Shown here in pieces: positions 29,493 through 36,403 of a stretch of DNA of 64,000 nucleotides. The translations under genes were made by a program, and so were the position numbers. The stretch comes from Leptospira wolffii serovar Khorat str. Khorat-H2 (GTDB lineage Bacteria; Spirochaetota; Leptospiria; Leptospirales; Leptospiraceae), in NCBI RefSeq assembly GCF_000306115.2, contig NZ_AKWX02000004.1, positions 792,501 to 856,500 on the forward strand. The letters are read 5' to 3'. Under the pieces are notes generated by a model. The model did not search any database. It was not told where the DNA came from and was given only the letters and a program-made list of their open reading frames with translations. Position 1 is the stretch's first letter. Every line of letters begins with the position of its first letter.

Positions 29493-29921
29493 TCATCTGT
29501 CTCCGAACGCGGTCCGAAATTCCTTTAAAATGCGAAGCAATTCCTTCTGGTCCGCAGAAGGAACGACGTCGAAATACGGCTTAAAGTAACCGAGCAAGAC
29601 GGAAGGAATCTCTTCCTGCAGACTTTCCCCGTATTTGGTCAACTTGACGATGGTGGCTCTCTTATCCTCTTTGGAAGGAGTCTTAGTGACTAATTTCTTT
29701 TTCTGCAATCTGGCCACCGTACGGGAAGCGGATGGAGCGTCCTGCAAAGTCAAAGCTATAATCTCCGTCTGGTTCAGGGAGCCCTGTTCCCAGAGAGTCG
29801 CCAAAATCTGCCATTGTTCCGGAGTTAGATCGTATTCCTTCAATGCCCGAAGTAGTTCCCTTCTAAAAAGAAGGGCGACCCTATACACGTTGAATCCTAT
29901 CTGATCGTCCAAACGGAACAT
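29493..29921 (-). CDS. MarR-family transcriptional regulator
   Basis: A 142-residue winged-helix regulator. Key segments are LTPEQWQILATLWEQGSLNQ, the recognition helix region DAPSASRTVARLQKKKLV, and the wing SKEDKRATIVKLT. It diverges from a DoxX-like gene, and two ACTTGTCnnnACAA-type palindromes fall in the 123 bp between them (29944-29964 and 30005-30020). This is the usual layout of a MarR protein that represses itself and a divergent target. The ligand is unknown; a Cys-based redox sensor is unlikely since no Cys is seen. Confidence 0.92.
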   Translation of the reverse strand: MFRLDDQIGFNVYRVALLFRRELLRALKEYDLTPEQWQILATLWEQGSLNQTEIIALTLQDAPSASRTVARLQKKKLVTKTPSKEDKRATIVKLTKYGESLQEEIPSVLLGYFKPYFDVVPSADQKELLRILKEFRTAFGDR

Positions 29922-29943
29922 TCTACAAGATTACCGGCATAAA

Positions 29944-29964
29944 TTTACTTGTCCAGACAAATTT
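29944..29964. promoter_or_regulatory. Probable MarR operator 1
   Basis: TTTACTTGTCCAGACAAATTT, an inverted repeat with TTGTC / GACAA arms, 23 bp upstream of the MarR start codon. It shares its left half with the second site at 30005-30020. Its position fits autorepression. Confidence 0.6.
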
Positions 29965-30004
29965 CTAATTGACCAAAACTGGAAATCGTGGTAAGCCCGG
30001 ATTT

Positions 30005-30020
30005 ACTTGTCTAAACAAGT
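30005..30020. promoter_or_regulatory. Probable MarR operator 2
   Basis: ACTTGTCTAAACAAGT, a near-perfect 16-bp palindrome (ACTTGT / ACAAGT arms, 4-nt centre), ending 25 bp before the DoxX-like start. The centre-to-centre distance to operator 1 is about 58 bp. It probably controls the DoxX-like gene. Confidence 0.65.
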
Positions 30021-30044
30021 ATTTAAGAACAAAGGAGACTTCTT

Positions 30045-30434
30045 ATGAAGTTGTTGGATATTTCCCTAAGATCGGCATTGGCCCTGGTATTCCTTCTATT
30101 CGGCGCCAGTAAATTCTACTCGTTTATACCCACTCCGCCCATGATGCCCCAGGCCGCGAATTTTATAGGTGCCATCGTCGCCTCCGGCTATCTTTGGCAA
30201 TTGGTAGGAACTCTGGAAATCCTAGGCGGTCTTTTGCTGCTTTCCGATCGCTCGGTAAACCTGGGACTACTCTTGTTAGGACCCATAATAGCGAATATCG
30301 TACCCTATTTATTGGTTTTACAATCCGGTGTGGGAGTTCCTCCCATCGCGATGAGTATTTTTCTCTTAGCGGCCTTCGGAACCCTGGTGATCCGTCGAAG
30401 ACGATCCTGGCTAAGGTTGATTACGGAAGAATGA
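30045..30434 (+). CDS. DoxX-like membrane protein
   Basis: A 129-residue protein with four membrane helices: residues 7-22, 42-63, 70-88 and 97-114. GASKFYSFIPTPPMMP and the following LVGTLEILGGLLLL are typical of the DoxX/DoxD family; in some organisms these proteins take part in thiosulfate or thiol redox chemistry, but most are uncharacterised. A strong AAAGGAGA ribosome site precedes the start. It is divergent from a MarR regulator with two shared palindromes, so it is probably induced by the regulator's ligand. Confidence 0.85.
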   Translation: MKLLDISLRSALALVFLLFGASKFYSFIPTPPMMPQAANFIGAIVASGYLWQLVGTLEILGGLLLLSDRSVNLGLLLLGPIIANIVPYLLVLQSGVGVPPIAMSIFLLAAFGTLVIRRRRSWLRLITEE

Positions 30435-30441
30435 GAAAGAA

Positions 30442-30464
30442 AGCGCCCCGATTTTCGGGACGCT
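30442..30464. terminator. Terminator hairpin between DoxX-like gene and lipoprotein gene
   Basis: AGCGCCCCG and CGGGACGCT pair over a 5-nt ATTTT loop with one mismatch. It is 8 bp after the DoxX stop and 12 bp before the stop of the convergent lipoprotein gene, so it can serve both. There is no long T-run on the plus side. Confidence 0.55.
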
Positions 30465-30475
30465 TGTGTAGGAAC

Positions 30476-30904
30476 TTATTTGGATGGTGAGAATTTTTCC
30501 AGATCTTCACAACCGGGAATTCTCGCCGGTCCGCCGCCTCCTCTCTGGCCTTTGAAAGGATCGCAGGTCGTGGTCTCGAGTCCTTTCACGCATTTTTCGT
30601 AAGCGTTTACCATTTCTTCCGTGATCTTTTCCTTCTTCTCTTCTCTAAGCTTCTTTTGCTCTTCGAATTTTTGCTGGAAGAAGGTCACACAAGCTTCTTC
30701 GGATTGGAGCATTTGCGGAACCATGGATCTGTATTGGGCCGGAATCTTTTCCAATTCGTCCTTGGTACATTCTATCGTTTTGGCACACATCGCTTTCTGA
30801 AAACGGGGAGCCAGATCCAAAAGCCTCTCTTCGGGAGATTTGGAACAGGCGGCAAGAAATAGGAAAACCGAGGCCGAAAGCATTAGCGCTGTTATACGTT
30901 TCAT
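30476..30904 (-). CDS. Cys-containing lipoprotein
   Basis: A 142-residue lipoprotein: MKRITALMLSASVFLFLAACS ends in a clear lipobox with Cys20. The mature part is helical and charged, with four further Cys residues (AMCAKTIEC, EACVTFF, YEKCVKG, TTCDPF, CEDLE), enough for disulfides in the periplasm or at the surface. I start at 30904, where GGAG precedes the ATG; the longer frame to 31072 has no signal-peptide logic. It resembles small Cys-rich Leptospira lipoproteins in style, but I do not assign a family. Confidence 0.8.
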   Translation of the reverse strand: MKRITALMLSASVFLFLAACSKSPEERLLDLAPRFQKAMCAKTIECTKDELEKIPAQYRSMVPQMLQSEEACVTFFQQKFEEQKKLREEKKEKITEEMVNAYEKCVKGLETTTCDPFKGQRGGGGPARIPGCEDLEKFSPSK

Positions 30905-31152
30905 TTGAAACTCCGGAAATAAATTTCGGACAAATTTATCCGCCCGATTCCTACGGAAAATCCTTTTTCCTGACTGGAAAGAAATTGCGAATTCTTCCTT
31001 CGTTTTAATGGAGGGTTTCGATGGACCCGCTAGCAAATAACGTTGCCTCTTGCGGGTATTTCCGGGCCTCATAGAAGGAAAAGTCCTAGGCTCCCGGTAT
31101 AGTTCGCCTTCTTTTCGTTAGAGGCGGATTTTTCGTCTTTTTTCCGTCACAT

Positions 31153-32508
31153 ATGTCTCAGGAAGATTTTTTATTTCCAAACATACATCAATCGCTTAGG
31201 TTCTTAAAAATTTCGAAAACCATGGACAAAACAAAAAACGGAAAAAATTCCCGGGTGGTCATCACGGGAATCGGAGTCATTCTCCCCAACACTTTCAACC
31301 TGGCCGACTTCTGGACGAATATTTCGGAAGGAAAGTCCCAACTAGATTTCATCACCCGCTTCCCTACGGAGAATTTCCCCGTGAAGGTCGCTGCGGAAAT
31401 GAACACCTTCGACTGGAAGAAACATCTTCCCGATCTGTCCGAAAAACATGCAAAGAATTATAATACCGAAACTTTCGCGCTTATGGCTGCAATGGAGGAA
31501 GCCAATAAGGATGCAGGCATAGCCAAGGGCAGTTTAGAACCGTCTCGGGTGGGATTCATCGATTCTTCCTCTCGCGCCTCCTTATCCTGGTGGGATTTTG
31601 CATGGAGAAAATATCTGGAGGAAAAGAACGATAACGTTTTCGATCGATATTCAGTTCTGACTTCCATGGCTTCCAATCCCACGAATCTTACCGCCATCAA
31701 CGCCAACATACAAGGATTCGTTACTACGATTTCGGCCGCTTGCGTCGGAGGTCACCACGCTATCAGCCTTTGCTACCAAGCCATCCGAAAAGGTAGAGCG
31801 GAGGTTATGTATGCCGGAGGCCACGAGTTTCCGCTTCTGCAACCTCTCATGATGATGTACTCCGATCCTTTGAGCCGTGTCATGTCGTTGGAAGATAAGG
31901 AACCCAAAAAAGGAATGCGTCCTTACGATAAGAATAGGGACGGCTTCCTATTGGGAGAAGGTGCAGTAGTTCTGGTACTAGAGCGTCTGGACAGAGCCCA
32001 ACAAAGAGGGGCGAGAATCTACGCGGAAGTCTTGGGAACCTATAGTTATAACGAGGCGGACCATGCAATGAGAATGGACCTTACCGGCAAAAAGGCGGCT
32101 ACCGGCCTGAAACATCTACTTAAAATCAGCGGCTTACGATTGGGAGACGTGGATTATTTCTGCGGACACGGGACCGCAACGCATAATAATGATTTGGCGG
32201 AAAGCAGAGCGATCTCTCTTTTGTATGATGGAAAGCCGAAATTCCATTGGGCACCGGTGGGTTCCATCAAGCCGATCTTCGGCCATACGTTCGGAGCGGC
32301 GGGCATCATCAACGTGGCGGCGACTTCTCTCATGCTCAAAAACCAAACGATATGTCCTACCATCAATTTGGAGAATCCGGATCCGGAATGCGACCACGAC
32401 CACGTAGCCGAAGGAGCCCGGAAAACCAAAATCAGGAACGCGGTCTCCATGGCCTTCGCCATAGGTAGTCAATCCTCCTTCGTAAGTCTGGCCGCTCCCG
32501 AATTTTGA
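31153..32508 (+). CDS. Beta-ketoacyl-ACP synthase, FabF-like
   Basis: A 451-residue condensing enzyme. The catalytic triad is complete: Cys197 (ISAACVGGHHA), His339 (CGHGTATHNND) and His378 (IKPIFGHTFGAAG), with Lys373. It elongates acyl-ACP by decarboxylative condensation. ACVGGHH differs from the usual ACATGxH, which suggests a specialised substrate. The N-terminus could start at 31153 or at Met 31222 just before the domain; neither has a strong ribosome site. It is followed after 9 bp by a SiaB-like kinase gene, an unusual partner for a fatty acid synthase. A lipid cluster lies downstream. Confidence 0.85.
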   Translation: MSQEDFLFPNIHQSLRFLKISKTMDKTKNGKNSRVVITGIGVILPNTFNLADFWTNISEGKSQLDFITRFPTENFPVKVAAEMNTFDWKKHLPDLSEKHAKNYNTETFALMAAMEEANKDAGIAKGSLEPSRVGFIDSSSRASLSWWDFAWRKYLEEKNDNVFDRYSVLTSMASNPTNLTAINANIQGFVTTISAACVGGHHAISLCYQAIRKGRAEVMYAGGHEFPLLQPLMMMYSDPLSRVMSLEDKEPKKGMRPYDKNRDGFLLGEGAVVLVLERLDRAQQRGARIYAEVLGTYSYNEADHAMRMDLTGKKAATGLKHLLKISGLRLGDVDYFCGHGTATHNNDLAESRAISLLYDGKPKFHWAPVGSIKPIFGHTFGAAGIINVAATSLMLKNQTICPTINLENPDPECDHDHVAEGARKTKIRNAVSMAFAIGSQSSFVSLAAPEF

Positions 32509-32517
32509 GGTGATAGG

Positions 32518-33042
32518 ATGCAACTATCAAAACAATATAATATTCTAAAAAAGACCGGGATCGCCTTACTTTACAAGGGGCCTTTCTCCGAGACCACGAT
32601 CTCTTCTCTGAACGAACTTCTAAAGGAAAAACTGGAAGGAGAAAAAAAGAAGAACCGGATCCTCACCGTTTTCGTGGAAATGGCACAGAATGTGGCCCAT
32701 TATTCCGACGAAAGAGACGAGAAGTCCGGGATCGGAATCCTCGCATTAAGAAGAAAGGAAAAGAATTGGGAATTGAACTGCGGAAACGCGATCACTAGGG
32801 AACAAGCGGACTTTTTAAGATCCAGACTGGAGGAAACCAAAAAATTCTCTCCCGAGGAACTGAAACAAAAATACAACGATCAAATCAGATCCGATCGTCC
32901 AGAGGAAAGTAAAGGAGCCGGATTGGGTTTCTACGAGATCGCCAGAAAGTCAGATCTACCTCTCGTATACCAATTCGAAGAAGGAGAAGACGGAATCTTC
33001 TTTAGATTAACCGCCAGATTTCTTCTGGATGGGAACGAATAG
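32518..33042 (+). CDS. SiaB-like (DUF6272) GHKL protein kinase
   Basis: A 174-residue small GHKL-fold ATPase related to Pseudomonas SiaB, which phosphorylates the switch protein SiaC. The N-box reads VFVEMAQNVAHYSDE and the G-box RPEESKGAGLGFYEIARKS. It is clearly paralogous to the protein at 44733-45287, with matching motifs in the same order. It is cotranscribed with a ketoacyl synthase (9-bp gap), and a PP2C phosphatase converges on it, but no SiaC-like protein is adjacent. It may act on the SiaC-like protein 12 kb downstream. This is inference. Confidence 0.8.
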   Translation: MQLSKQYNILKKTGIALLYKGPFSETTISSLNELLKEKLEGEKKKNRILTVFVEMAQNVAHYSDERDEKSGIGILALRRKEKNWELNCGNAITREQADFLRSRLEETKKFSPEELKQKYNDQIRSDRPEESKGAGLGFYEIARKSDLPLVYQFEEGEDGIFFRLTARFLLDGNE

Positions 33043-33075
33043 AACGAAATCGGTCTTTATAATGCTTAATCGAAT

Positions 33076-33840
33076 TCAAACGGATTCGAATTGGATCAGT
33101 AAAATCGTATGATTATCCCTTGTGAGTCTTAGATTCGCCTCTTCGGACAAGGCTCGGGAAGTCTCCCTCAAGTCGTGGTTATCTCTTAGGATTTTTTCTA
33201 TCTGATCTATATTCAGCACTTCCGTGAGTCCGTCCGTGCAAACCAAAATCATGTCCCCTTCTTCTATCTTGCCGGTATAATCGAAAATATCGGCCTGCAT
33301 ACTTTTAGTCCCGCCGCCGATGCAACTAGTGAGAAAGTTCCTACCGTGCATCGAACCCAGTTCCTCCCCGATATTATGATCCACGGTTACTTTCCTTAAG
33401 CCGTCCTTCTTTAAATGATACAGACGGCTATCGCCCACATTGAAAACCCAGGATTTTTTTCTACCGATTAGACAGCCTACGAGTGTGGTCCCCATCTTGG
33501 GTTTGCCGATGGATTCCCCGTAGGAATTGACTTCATTATTAATTTTACGTAATAGATTTTGCCAACCGCTGGAAGGCAATTCCTCGATGGGACGAATCGC
33601 TCTCTCCATCCAGGAAAGTTTTTCCAGAGCCACACGACTTGCGATCTCTCCCGCTTCGTGCCCACCCAACCCGTCGGCCAGTGCGAACAGCCCGGAATCC
33701 TGATTGGTATCCAGCTCGAGAATCGTATCCAATTCTCCGTGGACCTGACCGCAAACCAAGGACCCTACCGCCAAAAAGGAATCCTCGTTATGGGAGCGAA
33801 AATTTCCTTTATCCGTGATTGCGTAATAACGAAGTTTCAT
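33076..33840 (-). CDS. PP2C-family Ser/Thr protein phosphatase
   Basis: A 254-residue PPM phosphatase. Motifs: TDKGNFRSHNEDSFL (motif 1), LFALADGLGGHEAGEIAS (motif 2, metal Asp), MGTTLVGCLI, NVGDSRLYHLKKDGLRKVTVDH, and the final metal pair GDMILVCTDGLTEV with TRDNHTILLIQ. The metal ligands are complete. It removes phosphate from Ser/Thr in signalling proteins. It converges with the synthase plus SiaB-like kinase genes and might counteract that kinase, although no target is known. Confidence 0.92.
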   Translation of the reverse strand: MKLRYYAITDKGNFRSHNEDSFLAVGSLVCGQVHGELDTILELDTNQDSGLFALADGLGGHEAGEIASRVALEKLSWMERAIRPIEELPSSGWQNLLRKINNEVNSYGESIGKPKMGTTLVGCLIGRKKSWVFNVGDSRLYHLKKDGLRKVTVDHNIGEELGSMHGRNFLTSCIGGGTKSMQADIFDYTGKIEEGDMILVCTDGLTEVLNIDQIEKILRDNHDLRETSRALSEEANLRLTRDNHTILLIQFESV

Positions 33841-33993
33841 ACGTATCCAAAAAAGGAAGCCGTTCCATTCTCGAAAAAGAAGAGTATGACAAGAGGATAC
33901 GCTATCCGAAGTTTCCTACAAGAAAAAAGATACGATTCGAAGCATAAGAAAAACGGAAATAATCCATCGGAAAACACTAACGTATTTTCCTTT

Positions 33994-34755
33994 TTACTTG
34001 GCCGTATATCCGCCGTCCACGGGCAAAGCGACTCCCGTAACGAAGGAGGCTTCGTCTGAACAAAGCCAAACGGCCGCTTTCGCGACTTCTTCCGGTTCCG
34101 ACAATCTACGGATCGGATGTAAAAGAGTGATTTTTCTTTCCGCTTCTTCCGGATCGGGAGAAGAATGAAACAATCCTTCTAACATTTCCGTACGGATGAA
34201 TCCGGGACAAACGGCGTTCACCCTGATTTTTTTGTCGGCGTATTCCAAGGCCGCGGATTTGCTCAACCCCACCACACCGTGCTTTGCCGCAGCATAAGGG
34301 GCCACTTTCCAATCGGCTCCCACGAGTCCCGCGATGGAGGAAATATTCACGATCGATCCTCCTCCTCTCTTCAGTAAGGATTCGATTTGGTGCTTCATAC
34401 AGAGCCAGACTCCCTTCAAGTCCACTCCTATAACCTTGTCCCAAACCTTTTCGGGATATTCGTGTAAAGGCAAGGCCAATCCTCCGACTGCCGCGTTATT
34501 CACGGCAAAGTCCAAGCCCCCGAAGAGCGCCTCCGCTTTTCCTACGAACTCCTTTACCTGAGAATCGTTTGAAACGTCGCAAACGAAAAACTTGGCTTCT
34601 CCTCCCGAACGACGAACTTCCTCTTCCACCTTTCGACCTTCTTCTTCGCGCCTTGCGCAGAATAAGACCTTAGCTCCTCGAGCAGCGAATTCCAGAACGA
34701 TTGCTTTTCCGATTCCTGTATTTCCGCCGGTGACCAAAGCGACTTTGCCTTTCAT
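33994..34755 (-). CDS. Short-chain dehydrogenase/reductase (FabG-like)
   Basis: A 253-residue SDR, probably a 3-oxoacyl reductase. The cofactor motif is TGGNTGIGKAI, the dinucleotide-binding NNAAVGG follows, and the catalytic residues are Ser in VNISSIAGLV and Tyr-Lys in YAAAKHG. CARR after the second strand suggests NADPH. It starts at 34755, overlapping the thioesterase gene by 4 bp; an N-terminal extension to 34959 reads through unrelated frame and is rejected. It belongs to a three-gene operon with two hotdog thioesterases. Together they look like a lipid or fatty acid branch pathway. Confidence 0.9.
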   Translation of the reverse strand: MKGKVALVTGGNTGIGKAIVLEFAARGAKVLFCARREEEGRKVEEEVRRSGGEAKFFVCDVSNDSQVKEFVGKAEALFGGLDFAVNNAAVGGLALPLHEYPEKVWDKVIGVDLKGVWLCMKHQIESLLKRGGGSIVNISSIAGLVGADWKVAPYAAAKHGVVGLSKSAALEYADKKIRVNAVCPGFIRTEMLEGLFHSSPDPEEAERKITLLHPIRRLSEPEEVAKAAVWLCSDEASFVTGVALPVDGGYTAK

Positions 34756-35630
34756 CGAATTTTCCTCGCTTCTCCGGTTCTGACTCGATTCAGATATTTC
34801 TTCAAATGAGAATTTACCGTTTCCAAGTCCTCCAACTCTTGGGAAGGATCCGCAGCACCCAGGTCGGAAACAAGGATCAAAAGGTATCTCAATTCCTCCA
34901 AATGAACCTTCGCTTTTAGGATATTCTTGATCTTCTCGGAACGGATTCTGGTTCCCCAAGCGCCCGCAATTCTCACAGGCAATAAGGAAGAGACCGATTT
35001 GATGTGTTCTATCAGGCTAGGCTCCGCCTTCTCCTTCCACTCCTCGCATTTTTCGTAAAGATGCAACAGGAACACGTGGGATAATTTCCAAACTTCTAAT
35101 TTACGGAACCCGAATACGAATCCGTCGGGTCCCGCATTTCCTTCGGCGCCCGCACCGATATCCGAACTCGCTTGCGAAATCAGTTTTCCCGTGGAGAATT
35201 TTGCACGGAAAGGTTCGGGAATCGGCACGACTTTCCTTTGATTATAATCGAAGAATAGTACTCTGATTTTGACCAAGGCGACTTTTTCCGTCCGATTCTT
35301 CTTGGATAATCGGAAGTAGAGATCGAAATGTTTCTCTCCCAGATTATCCAGGGAAACGTCGATAATCACCTTATCCTTATATAATAATTCTCCCTGGTAT
35401 TGAATGGAGGCGTTCGCGAATATGATGCTATTTCCGTGGATGTCTGTGACGGAATAGCCCAAATACTGGAAAAATTGAAGATGGGCCTCCATAACCAGAT
35501 CGAGTACGCTCGCGAAAGAAACATGTATGTCCAGACTCAGATCTATTTTGCGAATGGGAATCTCGGTGGAGAAATAATATTTCTCCGGAAATTCCGGCTC
35601 GGAATATTTAGTCTGGCTCTCGGTATTCAT
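34752..35630 (-). CDS. Hotdog thioesterase fused to a 23S-IVP-like four-helix bundle
   Basis: A 292-residue two-domain protein. Residues 10-140 form a 4HBT hotdog domain (MEAHLQFFQYLGYSVTDI; NSIIFANASIQYQGELLYKD; DVSLDNLGEKHFDLYF), related to the gene just upstream. Residues about 170-285 match the 23S rRNA intervening-sequence four-helix family: FRKLEVWKLSHVFLLHLYEK, IEHIKSVSSLLPVRIAG, WGTR, HLEELRYLLILVSDLG. The bundle's fusion to a thioesterase is unusual. The gene overlaps both neighbours by 4 bp. I infer that the bundle holds a partner or oligomerises the enzyme; it need not bind RNA. Confidence 0.75.
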   Translation of the reverse strand: MNTESQTKYSEPEFPEKYYFSTEIPIRKIDLSLDIHVSFASVLDLVMEAHLQFFQYLGYSVTDIHGNSIIFANASIQYQGELLYKDKVIIDVSLDNLGEKHFDLYFRLSKKNRTEKVALVKIRVLFFDYNQRKVVPIPEPFRAKFSTGKLISQASSDIGAGAEGNAGPDGFVFGFRKLEVWKLSHVFLLHLYEKCEEWKEKAEPSLIEHIKSVSSLLPVRIAGAWGTRIRSEKIKNILKAKVHLEELRYLLILVSDLGAADPSQELEDLETVNSHLKKYLNRVRTGEARKIR

Positions 35631-36064
35631 ACTTCGAACCGTTTACGGAATGTTTCCGGAATCTCCAGGGTTTTCTTGGCGACGTAGTCGTAAAAGACCA
35701 GATAGATCTTCGCCTTGGCCACTTCTTCTCGGCTCGTTTTTTGTACGGCGAGTACGTCCAATTCGCATGACTTCCTACCCAAATTCGAGACTCCGACTCC
35801 GAATTCCAAGATGTCCCCTGCTTTAGCCTCCGATTTGTATTCGACCTCCATCTTAGGTACGATAATATTCGCGCCCGCTATATCCGCCTTGGACCAGGAA
35901 TTGGATTCCAAGAAGGCGTCGAATGCTTCGTTTACGAGGGGAATCAAAGTTTCGTATGTTAGGTGGGAAACGTACAGTCCGCCTACTACGGTAGCGCTTC
36001 TCGTATCGGATCTTCTCACCTGGATGTCCGTTCGGAAAGAGTAGGATGGAGGGGATTGGGACAT
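35627..36064 (-). CDS. Hotdog acyl-CoA thioesterase (4HBT)
   Basis: A 145-residue single hotdog-fold protein, DIQVRRSDTRSATVVGGLYV then VNEAFDAFLESNSWS, a long helix typical of 4HBT members, then strands IIVPKMEVEYKSEAKAGD and LEFGVGVSNLGRKSCELDV. The catalytic Asp of 4-hydroxybenzoyl-CoA thioesterases is replaced in many families; here an Asp precedes the helix (RRSDTRS) and is the best candidate. It starts the operon with the thioesterase-IVP fusion and the SDR, overlapping the former by 4 bp. It is likely to hydrolyse acyl-CoA or acyl-ACP. Confidence 0.82.
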   Translation of the reverse strand: MSQSPPSYSFRTDIQVRRSDTRSATVVGGLYVSHLTYETLIPLVNEAFDAFLESNSWSKADIAGANIIVPKMEVEYKSEAKAGDILEFGVGVSNLGRKSCELDVLAVQKTSREEVAKAKIYLVFYDYVAKKTLEIPETFRKRFEV

Positions 36065-36403
36065 GAGACTCCTAAGCTCTTGGGGCTATAAACTAGTATC
36101 GGATCCGGGAAAACCGATCTTAAAGGCGGGATTATCGCAACCGGACTTCCCGATTTTTCTTTCCTAACGGAAAGGATCATTATACTCGAGTCGAATCATA
36201 GGGAAACTTCTTCCGGGAAAGTTACCGGAAGCATCGGATTTCGGTTCCGGCCCGTCTAACTGGGATTCCACTCTTTTGAGAAAGGTTAAGCCGGAATTTA
36301 CCTAGGTTTTCGTATGAAATTCCCCTTTTTTCCGTCAAAAAGTGCATCTTTTACAGGAAAACTAAAGCGAATCGGCTTTAGCGACTTTTGGAAGAAATAG
36401 AGC
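36065..36403. promoter_or_regulatory. 339-bp divergent intergenic region with a hairpin at 36362-36381
   Basis: This separates the thioesterase-SDR operon from the plus-strand CoA-transferase gene, so it must hold promoters for both. The only clear structure is a 7-bp inverted repeat (CTAAAGC / GCTTTAG, 6-nt centre) ending 22 bp before the CoA-transferase start; it may be an operator or a leader hairpin. I see no gene here. Confidence 0.4.

Noticed and set aside
34756..34959. N-terminal extension of the SDR gene upstream of 34755
   Set aside because: The extra 68 residues are not SDR-like and overlap the thioesterase-IVP gene in another frame; the ATG at 34755 gives a standard length and the 4-bp overlap seen elsewhere.
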